From assembly GCF_001664485.1 (NCBI RefSeq), contig NZ_CP013630.1:127001-191000 (forward strand): DNA of 64,000 bases. The letters run 5' to 3'. Source of the DNA: Rhizobium sp. N324 (lineage in GTDB: Bacteria > Pseudomonadota > Alphaproteobacteria > Rhizobiales > Rhizobiaceae). Position 1 is the first letter of the stretch. Every line of letters begins with the position of its first letter. The notes beneath the pieces were generated by a model. It ran no database searches. It was given only the letters and a program-made list of their open reading frames with translations, and was not told the DNA's origin. Below are positions 26,468-35,038 of this stretch, piece after piece. The translations under genes and the position numbers were made by a program.

Positions 26468-27472
26468 TTATGGAAGAGGGCCTGCGCCGTTTAGTTTGCG
26501 GCTGGTTGAAATTTCCGTGGCGATTTGGGCGGCAATGTCGTCCTCGACATCGAGGATGGTCTGATCCCGCAAATCGCGATCATATTGATTTGCCCAGACG
26601 ACGGTGCCGTCGGCACTGTTGATCAGGCGGACATGCAGATGCAGGATCGTGCCCTCGACAACGGTGCTTCCCTGAAGATTGAACAACGAGCCGATCGTCT
26701 CCACGCCGAATCGGCCGGGAGCAAGCACGACAAGTCTGTCCACTTTCATGAGCTTGGCGATCAGCTGATCGGCCAGTCCTTTGGCCAAATCCGCTCCTTG
26801 CGCCGTGCCGCCGAGGGCCACGAAGGGTTCGACGACGATTCTGGTCTTGCTTGTCGATGTCGAGACGGCGGGCGCCGGCGGCATTTCCGGCGGCGAGAGG
26901 TAGGATTCGAGCGGACGGATGAGGGCGAGCACCGCCACTGCGCCGAAAAGGGCCGGAATGCCGATCGGCAGGAGAAGATCGCGATAGCGCAACGGTCGCT
27001 CATGCCCAGGCTGGCCACGCTCATGCCCAGCCGGACGCAGATCATGTCCGGGCCGGCGCTGCTCGTTCTCGCGATTTGGCGAGGCAGCGGCCTCGACGGT
27101 CGAACTGTCTTCAACACTTGAAAAATGCGGAGCATAGCCCCCTTTGGGAATGGTGATTTCGACCGGATCGCTGTTTCCGCATACGAGATAATATCGCTCG
27201 AGGGCGCGACGGATACGTCCCGCTTCGATACGCACAACCGGATCGTTCTGCGCATCGAAGGAGGCATCGCGTCCGAAGACCGCCTGCGCAATCGTAGAGG
27301 CCTTGAGTTGTTCGCCGTTCCCGTCAAGCGTCTCTTCGACAATATATTGCAGGAACCGACGCCCGCGTTCAGGTGCAAGAAATTCCGGGCTTGCGAGGAT
27401 ACGATCAAGCTGCGCGCGAACGGTTTCGGGTTCTTGACGTGCCTGGCTGGCCCCTCCCTCTTCCGGTACCAT
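26468..27472 (-). CDS. TolB-like protein paralogous to the upstream gene, without TPR
   Basis: The 334-residue protein repeats the layout of the 24623-26407 product up to the TolB-like domain: RGRRFLQYIVEETLDG, VFGRDASFDAQNDPVVRIEA and IPKGGYAPHF (about 30-115), a membrane helix (about 165-190), then STVVEGTILHLHVRLINS and DGTVVWANQYDRDL. It stops where the TPR region would begin. A short repetitive stretch (PGHDLRPAGHERGQPGHERP) sits before the helix. The two genes converge with 60 bases between stops, suggesting an inverted duplication with loss or gain of the TPR part. Function unknown, perhaps membrane-linked regulation. Confidence 0.72.
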   Translation of the reverse strand: MVPEEGGASQARQEPETVRAQLDRILASPEFLAPERGRRFLQYIVEETLDGNGEQLKASTIAQAVFGRDASFDAQNDPVVRIEAGRIRRALERYYLVCGNSDPVEITIPKGGYAPHFSSVEDSSTVEAAASPNRENEQRRPGHDLRPAGHERGQPGHERPLRYRDLLLPIGIPALFGAVAVLALIRPLESYLSPPEMPPAPAVSTSTSKTRIVVEPFVALGGTAQGADLAKGLADQLIAKLMKVDRLVVLAPGRFGVETIGSLFNLQGSTVVEGTILHLHVRLINSADGTVVWANQYDRDLRDQTILDVEDDIAAQIATEISTSRKLNGAGPLP

Positions 27473-27548
27473 CTAGACCTCCCGCGATACTGCCGTATCG
27501 CCCTCAGGGGATGACAGCTTTATACACCTGTCGGTGGTCGCCGGCTTC

Positions 27549-27562
27549 CGTAGCAATACGTA
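27549..27562 (+). promoter_or_regulatory. CGTAG-N5-CGTA motif, copy D
   Basis: The plus strand reads CGTAGCAATACGTA, which keeps both CGTA repeats at the 10-bp step but differs in the middle from copies A-C (10 of 13 positions). It ends 67 bases before the FixK-like gene. By analogy with FixJ control of fixK, it could link the FixJ-like protein to this gene. Confidence 0.35.
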
Positions 27563-27629
27563 AGGGGTATCTCGAATATCGGGGCACACAACGATTGCTT
27601 ATGCTGAGCGCGGATGGGGGACGACGCAC

Positions 27630-28274
27630 ATGTTTCAGGATCAGGCGATCGGAAAATACACAACGGTTCCCGGCCACCACCACCGAACGGCTTCCGCTGC
27701 GGCCAAGGATCAGTCGATCAAACTCCGCGCCGACGAAGCGATCTACAGCGAAGGCGAATACGCCCTTGCGATCTACCAGGTCGAGGCCGGCGCCGTCCGG
27801 ATTTACCGCCTGACGTCGAACGGCCAGCGGCACATCCTATCCTTCTGCGGCAAGGGCGAATGGTTCGGGCTCGAAAACGGCAAGGTGCGAACCGATTTTG
27901 CAGAGGCGATCTGTGAAACGCGCGTCAGATCGTTTCGCACCAGCCAGGACGCGGTCGTTCCGATCGATCTGTTGCACATTGCCCTGACGAACCTCGCAAA
28001 GGCGCAATGCAAACAGCTCATCATCAGCGAGCAAAGTGCTTTGAAGCGGCTTGCGGCCTTCGTTCAGGAGATGGCCGACCGCCACCCCGAGGATGCGGAA
28101 TTCGATATGATGATGTCGCGCAGCGATATCGCTGATTATCTTGGACTGACGGTCGAAACGGTCGCTCGCTCTTTCACGAAGCTCCGGGAAAAACGCATCA
28201 TTCGTCTTGCCGGCAAATCGCAGCGGATTGTCCGGCTTCTCGACCACGATGCGCTCATCGCCTTGACGATTTGA
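27630..28274 (+). CDS. Crp/Fnr-family regulator, FixK-like
   Basis: The 214-residue protein has a cyclic-nucleotide-binding-type beta-roll (about 25-115) and a C-terminal winged helix (about 140-210) with MMSRSDIADYLGLTVETVAR. It lacks the clustered N-terminal cysteines of FNR/FnrN, so it is of the FixK type without an iron-sulfur cluster. In FNR the recognition helix reads VETISR and contacts TTGAT with E, S and R; here the serine is alanine (VETVAR), so site preference may differ. The ATG at 27630 follows a GGGGGA site. It is the obvious candidate for the boxes before adiA and arcA. Confidence 0.88.
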   Translation: MFQDQAIGKYTTVPGHHHRTASAAAKDQSIKLRADEAIYSEGEYALAIYQVEAGAVRIYRLTSNGQRHILSFCGKGEWFGLENGKVRTDFAEAICETRVRSFRTSQDAVVPIDLLHIALTNLAKAQCKQLIISEQSALKRLAAFVQEMADRHPEDAEFDMMMSRSDIADYLGLTVETVARSFTKLREKRIIRLAGKSQRIVRLLDHDALIALTI

Positions 28275-28322
28275 TACATGCCAGCAGAGGGCCACCAGGG
28301 GGCCATCAGAGGGATTTGAAAC

Positions 28323-28682
28323 ATGACATATGCGTCCCGCCGAAAATCGATCGGATCGATCAAGCGAGTTTTTGCCGGCCTGGTCGGCGCCGGGGCTTTG
28401 GCGGCGGTTCTTCAACCGCTTGACGCCATCGCCCAGGACGATCCATTTTCTCAGTTTCCGCTGGTGATCCATTGCAAATACAACGAAACCTACCACGCCT
28501 TTTACATATCGCGCGTCTCGCAAGACGGTGTCGCGACCTATGTGGCATCCGATCGGATCGCCGGCACGATCACGCTCGATGGCCAGGCAAAGGCGATCGG
28601 CGGCGCAGGCGGCGGCAGCTGTGTCGGCAAAACGCTGGTAGAGCTTCGTGCGTCGCACCAGGCTTATGATCTGAAGCCGTAG
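28323..28682 (+). CDS. Small exported hypothetical protein, 119 aa
   Basis: I cannot name a family. Residues 1-38 form a long signal peptide ending LDAIAQ, with a basic start (RRKSIGSIKR). The mature part has two cysteines (HCKYNETYHAF and GGSCVGKTLVELR) that could form a disulfide, and a beta-rich pattern. A GAGGG site lies before the ATG at 28323. It follows the FixK-like gene by 48 bases on the same strand and may be cotranscribed with it. It is convergent with the MscS gene. Confidence 0.7.
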   Translation: MTYASRRKSIGSIKRVFAGLVGAGALAAVLQPLDAIAQDDPFSQFPLVIHCKYNETYHAFYISRVSQDGVATYVASDRIAGTITLDGQAKAIGGAGGGSCVGKTLVELRASHQAYDLKP

Positions 28683-28710
28683 CGCCTTTGATCCGCCTCT
28701 GCCGGCAATG

Positions 28711-30645
28711 TCACTTTGCCGGTGTCGCTGCGTTGACCTGCTGCGTGCGGATCGCCTGCGCGGCCGCCGCCGCGCCGCCGCCCTTGTCGTCTCCGCCGAC
28801 CTGCACCGTCGGCTGCGCGAATGCGATGCCGTTGGCCAGGAAGACCTCGCGAATCTTGGCATAGGCCTTGCGGCGGATATAGGTCTGCATGCCGGGAACC
28901 GTGGTCATGGCGAAGCTCAGGACGATGCCGTAGTCGCCGAACTGCTCGACGCCCTTCATCTTCAGCGGTTCGATGAAGTGCTGGCCGAGTTCCGGATCTT
29001 CCGTCAGCTCGGCCCCGACCTTCTTGGTCAGCTTGCGCGCCTTGTCTATATCGGTGTCGAAGCCGACGGTGATCGTGAATTTGTCGATCACCCAGTCCCG
29101 GCTCATATTCTCGACGGCGCCCAATTCGCTGAACGGCACTGTGAACACCGGGCCGCGATGATGGCGCAGACGCACCGAGCGCAGGCTGAAACTCTCCACC
29201 GTCCCCTTATAGTCCTTGGCCTGGATGTATTCGCCCACCCGGAAGGCATCGTCGAGCATGTAGAACACCCCGTTGATGACGTCCTTGACGAGGGTCTGCG
29301 AGCCGAAACCGATCGCCACGCCGAATATGCCCGCTCCCGCAATCAGCGGGCCGATCTGCACGCCGAGTTGCGCCAGCACGATCAACCCCGCCATGACCGC
29401 GACGGCGACGGCGAGCGCATTGCGAAAGATCGGCAGAAGTGTGCGAAACCGTGCGCGACGGGCGGCGTCAGCCGGCGCCAGCGATGTCGTGCTTGTGGAT
29501 ATACGCAAGGTTCGGTCGATCCAGCCGCGCGCCACCTGCCAGAGAAGGTCGGCAACCACGAGGATCAGCACGCTCTTCAGGCCGCCGTAGAACAAGGCGG
29601 CGATCATCGGGTCGCGCTGACCCAAAGTATCGGGATTGAGACGCCAGACGAGCGCCAGCCATCCCACCGCAAGCGCGATAACCGCGGCGCGTGCGCCCCG
29701 GGCGATGAGGATCCCGCGCAGGCTGCCGGGATCGCTGGTGAAGGATAGCGCGACCCGGCCGACGGCGTTCAGGATGCCGGGCAGTACCAGCGCGTAGATG
29801 CCGATCCAGAACAGGCCCCTCATATTGAGGCACCAGACGAGCCACAGCACGGCCAGGAAGGCCGCTATCGCCGCTTTCCTGGCGCGGCTTCCCTCCCAGG
29901 CCGACCACACCGCCTCGATGGCAAGCAGCAGCCCGAGCACCGAAAAGCAATAGCTGATGGCCTTGCCGACCTCGGGGGAAACGCCTAGCGGCTTGCTGAG
30001 AGCCGCCGTGGCAACCGCAAAACAAATGACGCCGAACAGGATCATCAGCCTCCGCCGCAGGGATGAACCCATCGCCGCCACGGACAGGAGTGCTGCCGCC
30101 AATCGAAACAGGATGAAGGCCGAGAGATAGGCAAGCAGCGTCACGCGCGCGAGCGGCGGCCATTCCACCGCGAAGAAGATGATGCCCATCGCGCCCGCGA
30201 AAATGCCGATCGGGATAAGTTGGCCGAGCAATGCCTCGCGGCGCGCGGCAAATCTGCGATAGACCGCCTCGGCAGCGAGACCGAAGGCGACCAAGCTGCC
30301 GAATATCACGAAAACAGGCGCATAGCCTCTGCTGGCGGCTTCGCGCCTGGCTCGTGTCGCCGCTGCCGTCACCTCAGCCGGGATTGCCGGGATTGCCGCC
30401 AGGATCGCATGCACGCGCGCCCGCGCGCCCGCCTCCCAGTTGGCCAAGGTCGAATCGCCGGCTGGTGCGGCGGGTGTCGAGGCGCCGCTCTCCTGCTTGC
30501 GGCTATCGAGCCAGGCTTTGACCTCGGGATCCTGCAGCAGGCGCACGAGTTCGTCGATCTTCTGCTGCGGGGCCGCCGGCGGTACCTGCGCCAAGGCGCT
30601 CAGCGCGAAGAAAAAAGCGGCGGTGAAGGAAAGAAGCCATTTCAA
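28711..30645 (-). CDS. MscS-family mechanosensitive channel
   Basis: The 644-residue protein starts with a signal-like helix (KWLLSFTAAFFFALSALA), a periplasmic linker, about ten membrane segments (about 110-430), and the MscS core at about 430-600 (AGAGIFGVAIGFGSQTLVKD pore helix, then FRVGEYIQAKDYKGTVESFS). Such large MscS-like channels release solutes on hypo-osmotic shock. I chose the TTG at 30645, preceded by GAGGAG at the right distance; no ATG or GTG fits, and frames extending upstream overlap the esterase gene. The start lies 11 bases after the esterase stop, so the two form an operon. Confidence 0.85.
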   Translation of the reverse strand: MKWLLSFTAAFFFALSALAQVPPAAPQQKIDELVRLLQDPEVKAWLDSRKQESGASTPAAPAGDSTLANWEAGARARVHAILAAIPAIPAEVTAAATRARREAASRGYAPVFVIFGSLVAFGLAAEAVYRRFAARREALLGQLIPIGIFAGAMGIIFFAVEWPPLARVTLLAYLSAFILFRLAAALLSVAAMGSSLRRRLMILFGVICFAVATAALSKPLGVSPEVGKAISYCFSVLGLLLAIEAVWSAWEGSRARKAAIAAFLAVLWLVWCLNMRGLFWIGIYALVLPGILNAVGRVALSFTSDPGSLRGILIARGARAAVIALAVGWLALVWRLNPDTLGQRDPMIAALFYGGLKSVLILVVADLLWQVARGWIDRTLRISTSTTSLAPADAARRARFRTLLPIFRNALAVAVAVMAGLIVLAQLGVQIGPLIAGAGIFGVAIGFGSQTLVKDVINGVFYMLDDAFRVGEYIQAKDYKGTVESFSLRSVRLRHHRGPVFTVPFSELGAVENMSRDWVIDKFTITVGFDTDIDKARKLTKKVGAELTEDPELGQHFIEPLKMKGVEQFGDYGIVLSFAMTTVPGMQTYIRRKAYAKIREVFLANGIAFAQPTVQVGGDDKGGGAAAAAQAIRTQQVNAATPAK

Positions 30646-30656
30646 ACGGGAACTCC

Positions 30657-31868
30657 TCACTGCGTCAGCGTCTGTTTCTTCAAATCGCCGTCGAGCGTCT
30701 CTTCGGCGGGTCGTGGCGGTCTCTGGCGCGTAACCGGCTGCTCGATGATCGCAACCGGCACCGCCACCGCGGTAGCGGCAACAGTGCCGATGTTCGTCAC
30801 CGTTCCGCCGACGACCGCCGTAATGCCCTGGCCCAGCGTAACCCTGGAATCGGTCAGGGTCTGGCCGGTCATCAGGCGCTGGCCGATGAGCTGGACGATC
30901 TCGGGACTTTCGGCGAATTTGCCGTGATTGAGCCTGTCGTTGGTCTTCACCTTCGTCAGGTCGATGGCGGTGATGCCGGCTCTTTCCAGCTTCGAGCGAT
31001 AGGGCTCTTCCGTCGGATTGATCGCGCCGAGACGCGAGACGCGCCCGGTGATGAAGCTGGAGACGGCAAGAGCCTTGTCGTCCTGGGAGACGAAGATCGT
31101 GAATTTCGGACGCGGCTCGCCCATCTCTACAAATTGCTTGGCGAAGACCTGGATGTCGATGTCGGGCGAGGCCAGGATGACATTGTGGATCTTCGAATTG
31201 ACGTGGCCGTCGCGTATTCCCATCTGCCGCAGCGATTCCATGGCAAGCCACGTCCCCATAGAGTGCGCCATGATGGTGATGTCCTTGACATTGGGGTCGG
31301 CCGCCAGCGTGCGCAGCGCCTGCTCCAGCGCGGTGCGCGAATAGTTCGTACTTTCCTTGTCATATTGGTAGGCCGTGATCTCTGCTCTCGACGGCCAGGT
31401 GAACAGGACAGGCGTTGCCTGCATCCTGCTGTCGTGCACGATCTGCGCCAGCCGGAAGACCGAATCCTCATAGGTGTTGTTGAAGCCGTGAATGAAGACG
31501 AGCGCATGCCCGCCGTTCACATGCTGCCGGAACCAGACGCGGCCCTGCGCCACCGTGTTGATCTGCTGAACATTGGTCACGGCAAAGTCGGTGGCCGGAT
31601 CGGGCGGAAGCCGCTTCGGCCACTGCACGGTGCCGGCTTCGCGCTTTGCCGGGATCGAAATCGAGATCTGCGTCAGATGCGGCTTGGAACTGCGCTCGCC
31701 GTTGAAGAGTGTCGCCGGGTTGCCGGAAGGCTCGCGTGTGGTCGCAACCAGCATGTCGACCCTTGATGTCGGTGGCGTTGCCGACGAACTGGAAACCGGC
31801 GTCATCACGCCGCCCGGATGCCCGCAACTTGCCAGCAGAAGAAAAAGAGCCACGCCACGTCTTGCCAT
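30657..31868 (-). CDS. Lipoprotein alpha/beta hydrolase (DUF900)
   Basis: The 403-residue product begins with a lipoprotein signal (MARRGVALFLLLASCGHPGG, lipobox LLASC, lipidated Cys15). The hydrolase core (about 85-330) has the oxyanion/strand segment ALVFIHGFNNTYEDSVFR and nucleophile elbow AHSMGT, as in the DUF900 group. The C-tail is Ala/Val-rich, then Pro-rich. It is probably an envelope esterase or lipase of unknown substrate. It is the first gene of an operon with the MscS channel; copy E of the CGTA motif lies 72 bases before it. Confidence 0.85.
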   Translation of the reverse strand: MARRGVALFLLLASCGHPGGVMTPVSSSSATPPTSRVDMLVATTREPSGNPATLFNGERSSKPHLTQISISIPAKREAGTVQWPKRLPPDPATDFAVTNVQQINTVAQGRVWFRQHVNGGHALVFIHGFNNTYEDSVFRLAQIVHDSRMQATPVLFTWPSRAEITAYQYDKESTNYSRTALEQALRTLAADPNVKDITIMAHSMGTWLAMESLRQMGIRDGHVNSKIHNVILASPDIDIQVFAKQFVEMGEPRPKFTIFVSQDDKALAVSSFITGRVSRLGAINPTEEPYRSKLERAGITAIDLTKVKTNDRLNHGKFAESPEIVQLIGQRLMTGQTLTDSRVTLGQGITAVVGGTVTNIGTVAATAVAVPVAIIEQPVTRQRPPRPAEETLDGDLKKQTLTQ

Positions 31869-31939
31869 TCACACATCCAGCAGTCGCTCAAGGAGGCTTT
31901 CCGAGCCCTGGATACTAGCAGGCGGGGTATGGCGGCGCC

Positions 31940-31953
31940 TGTAGCATCACGTA
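31940..31953 (+). promoter_or_regulatory. CGTAG-N5-CGTA motif, copy E
   Basis: The plus strand reads TGTAGCATCACGTA, 11 of 13 positions like copies A and B, with the two GTA repeats one helical turn apart. It lies 72 bases before the lipoprotein hydrolase (minus strand) and 140 before the DUF1275 gene (plus strand). By chance alone a match this good would not be rare, so its value comes from its place between genes. Confidence 0.3.
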
Positions 31954-32093
31954 ATATCTGTGGCTTTCAAGGCGATCGGGATCGTCGGCCAGCACGTTCC
32001 CAGCCGTTCCGATCCCCTTTGCCAATTCCTCAACGAAGAGGATGTATCTTTGCTGCCGGAATCGCAGCGATTCGGCTTCAGGATCCGCAACCC

Positions 32094-32816
32094 ATGACCA
32101 GAGCAAGACGCCGCCGTCTCATCCGCACCCGACGCACCGCAACCGGGCTTGCCCTCGTCGGCGCCATCTCATTTCTGGCCGGCATGACCGACGCGACCGG
32201 TCTGCTGCTGACCGGCGATTTCGTCTCCTTCATGACCGGAAATACGACGCGGGCAGCACTCGCCGTGAGCCAAGGCAATCTCTATCACGCGGCGGTGTTG
32301 ATCTCCGCCATCGGCGTTTTCGTGCTCGGCAATGCGGCGGGTATCGTCATTGCCCATGTCTCCGAGCGTCGCATTTTCGTGGTGCTCGGCTGCGTCGGTC
32401 TCGTCCTGGCGCTCGCCTCGGTGACGACGGTGCAGGGCCTGCTGCTCGCCCGCTTCTACATGATCGTTTTTGCCATGGGCATGGTGAATGCCGCCGTCGA
32501 ACACATCGAAGGCCTGCCGATCGGGCTGACTTATGTCACAGGCGCGCTGTCGCGCCTCGGCCGCGGCATCGGCCGCTGGATCATCGGCGACCGCCATATC
32601 GAATGGACGATCCAAATCGTGCCCTGGGGCGGCATGGTGCTCGGCGCGATCGCCGGCGCCGTGCTGACGCACCTTATCGGCGCGCATGCGCTGTGGATGG
32701 TCTCCCTTTTCGCCATGGCGCTTGCGCTTGCCGCCATGTTCATCCCCCGGCCGCTTCAGCGGCGCTTCAACCAGAAGTCCGCGCCGCACCACTCGGCCGT
32801 TGCACGCGGCAAATAG
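32094..32816 (+). CDS. DUF1275 (YoaK-like) membrane protein
   Basis: The 240-residue protein has six membrane helices and the DUF1275 hallmarks: FLAGMTDATGLLLTGDFVSFMTGNTTR near the first helix pair (FVSFMTGNTTR being the conserved core) and VPWGGMVLGAIAGAVL later. The N-terminus is very basic (ARRRRLIRTRR). Family members are of unknown function, possibly transporters. I chose the ATG at 32094; the frame is open further upstream but without a site. It is divergent from the lipoprotein hydrolase. Confidence 0.82.
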   Translation: MTRARRRRLIRTRRTATGLALVGAISFLAGMTDATGLLLTGDFVSFMTGNTTRAALAVSQGNLYHAAVLISAIGVFVLGNAAGIVIAHVSERRIFVVLGCVGLVLALASVTTVQGLLLARFYMIVFAMGMVNAAVEHIEGLPIGLTYVTGALSRLGRGIGRWIIGDRHIEWTIQIVPWGGMVLGAIAGAVLTHLIGAHALWMVSLFAMALALAAMFIPRPLQRRFNQKSAPHHSAVARGK

Positions 32817-32945
32817 AGCATGTCGCGCAAAAGTGTGCGCGGTTTTCCCAGGCAAAGCGCGAAGCGCTTTTGCCGCAACGGCATGCGCAAAAACAAAGGG
32901 CTAAAGCGCTGGGAGCGAATCTGAAAGATCGCGACGCGCTTTAGA
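32815..32945. repeat. Rhizobial palindromic intergenic repeat (RIME-like)
   Basis: The stretch holds two imperfect palindromes: AGCATGTCGCGCAAAAGTG paired with GGCATGCGCAAAAA, and CTAAAGCGCTGGGAGCGAA paired with GATCGCGACGCGCTTTAG. This is the pattern of the common rhizobial intergenic mosaic repeats. It abuts the stop of the DUF1275 gene. Related half-copies occur at 40095-40148 and 62991-63103. Confidence 0.8.
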
Positions 32946-33011
32946 AGCGTCGCATTCCTGTTACCCTCGAATCGGATAGGAAGCATCGTCGTCCGTCTCA
33001 AGGAGTAGGTC

Positions 33012-33800
33012 TTGTTCCTGATTTCGAAGCTTGTCTGGATTTTCGCGCAGCCGCTGTCGCTGGCATTCTTCCTCGTCTTTCTGGCCCTCATTGCCGGTCT
33101 TCTGCGTTGGCGTATCTTGAGTATCCTCGGCGCCGCGGCTTCAGCCCTCATCCTCTTCGTCACGCTCTACACCACGGCCGGCAACCTGATGATGCAGGGG
33201 CTTGAGCAGCGCTTCGCCAAGCCCGCCGCCGATCCGGAGAGCCTGCAATGCATGATCGTGCTCGGCGGTGCCTTCGAAAACGAGGTGAACACGGTCCGCC
33301 ACGGCATCGAATTCAACGGCGGCGCCGACCGCTTCGTCGAGGCCCTGCGCCTTGCGCAGAAATTTCCCGACTCGCGCATCCTGGTGTCGGGCGGCGACGG
33401 CTCCATCTCCGGCGTCTATGAAGGCGATGCGGCGGCATCCGAGCGCTTCTTCCCGCTCTTCGGCGTCGGCAGGGATCGGCTGATCGAGGAGACGCAGTCG
33501 CGCACCACCTTCGAAAACGCCGTCAATACCAAGGAATTCCTGGCGAGCCAGGGGCTTTCCAATTGCCTGCTGATCACCTCGGGGTTCCATATGCCGCGCT
33601 CCGTCGGCATCTTCCGCAAGCTCGGTATCGAGATCGTGCCCTGGCCGACCGATTATCACACCGACGGTCAGGTCAGGCCGGGCCTGGATTTCACCCAGCC
33701 GAACCTCAATGCCCAGAACATGGCGACGGCGATCCGCGAATGGTACGGGCTGGTCGGCTATTATCTCGCCGGCCGGACGTCGGAGCTCTATCCGGGCTGA
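33012..33800 (+). CDS. YdcF/DUF218-family protein
   Basis: The 262-residue protein has two N-terminal membrane helices (about 4-24 and 33-55) and a DUF218 domain (about 78-245) with CMIVLGGAFEN, SRILVSGGDG, EETQSRTTFENA and LITSGFHMPRS. ElyC and SanA-type relatives act in envelope polysaccharide metabolism. The start is a TTG at 33012 with AAGGAG six bases upstream; no ATG fits as well. It stands alone, followed by a convergent exported protein. The exact role is not known. Confidence 0.85.
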   Translation: MFLISKLVWIFAQPLSLAFFLVFLALIAGLLRWRILSILGAAASALILFVTLYTTAGNLMMQGLEQRFAKPAADPESLQCMIVLGGAFENEVNTVRHGIEFNGGADRFVEALRLAQKFPDSRILVSGGDGSISGVYEGDAAASERFFPLFGVGRDRLIEETQSRTTFENAVNTKEFLASQGLSNCLLITSGFHMPRSVGIFRKLGIEIVPWPTDYHTDGQVRPGLDFTQPNLNAQNMATAIREWYGLVGYYLAGRTSELYPG

Positions 33801-33803
33801 GAT

Positions 33804-34277
33804 CTATTTCTTCGAGATGGTGACGAATTTCGTGCCGCGCACGCGCGCCGTCACGATGCAGGGGTCACCCTCGGTGCGGTCGCAGAAACGCGGATGCATC
33901 TTCATCGCCAGCACCATGTTGCCGAAGCGCTGGACGAAGTCGTAGCCGTAGATCTGCGCCGTCGCGATCATGAAATAGCCGCCTTCGGCGACCTGCAGGT
34001 AGAAATTATAGGTGCAGCCGTCGTCATTGCATTGCGGCCCCTTCTGCCCGTCGCAGGTGAGCTCGCCTTCGTTGACCACGGCGTCGATCAGCCCGTCATT
34101 GTTGATGTCCTGCCGGATGACAAAGCCGTCGGCAAATTCGGCCGCCTTGCACTGCTCCTGGAAATGTTTCTTCTCGTAGATCTCCGGATCGGAGATCAGC
34201 GATTGCTGGCCGAAGGCCGCAGCCGGCATGATGACCAGCAGGAGAATGTTCAGAACGGCGAGCACCAGCGTTTTCAC
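33804..34277 (-). CDS. Exported hypothetical protein, 157 aa
   Basis: Residues 1-23 are a signal peptide (ending AAAFGQ). The mature part contains RQDINNDGLIDAVVNEGE, which resembles an FG-GAP/EF-hand-like DxNNDGxxD calcium loop, followed by four cysteines (LTCDGQKGPQCNDDGCTYNF) that may form disulfides. I do not recognise a named family. It converges with the YdcF-type gene (three bases between stops). A periplasmic role with bound calcium is possible but speculative. Confidence 0.7.
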   Translation of the reverse strand: MKTLVLAVLNILLLVIMPAAAFGQQSLISDPEIYEKKHFQEQCKAAEFADGFVIRQDINNDGLIDAVVNEGELTCDGQKGPQCNDDGCTYNFYLQVAEGGYFMIATAQIYGYDFVQRFGNMVLAMKMHPRFCDRTEGDPCIVTARVRGTKFVTISKK

Positions 34278-34390
34278 GGCTTTCCTCTTTTGGATAAAGC
34301 GCTATCGGCTGGCTTTATGGCCGCGCCGCCTTGCGCCGCCCTTGCCGCCGTGGTTCTTTCCGGAAACTGTTTGCCGGTCCCGGGGTCTGC

Positions 34391-35026
34391 ATGTCCTTGC
34401 TCGTCTATCTCGATTATGCCGGCATCGCGCTGTTTGCCGCCACAGGCGCGCTCGCCGCCTCGCGCAAGCAGCTGGATCTGATCGGCTTTCTGTTCTTCGC
34501 CATGGTCACGGGAACGGGCGGCGGCACCGTGCGCGATATCGTCCTTGGCCGGGTGCCGGTGTTCTGGGTGCTGAACCCTGCCTATATCCTCGTCTGCTGC
34601 ATCATGGGCGTCATCGTCTTCTTCACCGCCCACCTGTTGGAATCGCGGTATCGCCTGCTGATCTGGCTGGATGCGATCGGCCTTGCTGCCTATTGCGTGC
34701 TCGGCGCCGCCAAGGGGCTTGCCGCCACCGGCTCGCCGACAATCGCGATCGTCACCGGCACCCTGACGGCGACGTTCGGCGGCATTCTGCGCGATTTGAT
34801 GGCAAACGAGCCTTCGGTGCTGCTCAGGCCGGAAATCTATGTGACTGCCGCCCTTATCGGCGCCGGCGTGTTCACGCTCGCCAATGCGCTGGGAATGCCG
34901 CTTTATCTGGCGTCTGCCTGCGGCGTCGCGGCGGCCTTTGCGGTGCGCGGCGGCGCCCTGTGGTTCGGCTGGACCTTTCCGACCTACAGGCATAAGCCCG
35001 GCCGGCACCCCGACGATGTCATGTGA
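34391..35026 (+). CDS. Trimeric intracellular cation channel family protein (YadS/UPF0126)
   Basis: The 211-residue protein has seven membrane helices in two repeats; each repeat has the glycine-rich kink motif of the family: TGTGGGTVRDIVLGR (about 41-55) and TATFGGILRDLM (about 126-137). Bacterial TRIC proteins conduct K+ or Na+. I chose the ATG at 34391, where the first helix is correctly placed (YLDYAGIALFAATGALAASR). It is convergent with irr, with 12 bases between stops. Confidence 0.88.
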   Translation: MSLLVYLDYAGIALFAATGALAASRKQLDLIGFLFFAMVTGTGGGTVRDIVLGRVPVFWVLNPAYILVCCIMGVIVFFTAHLLESRYRLLIWLDAIGLAAYCVLGAAKGLAATGSPTIAIVTGTLTATFGGILRDLMANEPSVLLRPEIYVTAALIGAGVFTLANALGMPLYLASACGVAAAFAVRGGALWFGWTFPTYRHKPGRHPDDVM

Positions 35027-35038
35027 AACAGCGTGTCG

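Noticed and set aside
28711..31251. 846-residue reading of the MscS gene
   Set aside because: The first 200 residues lie inside the esterase gene in another frame; the TTG at 30645 with GAGGAG gives a normal signal helix.
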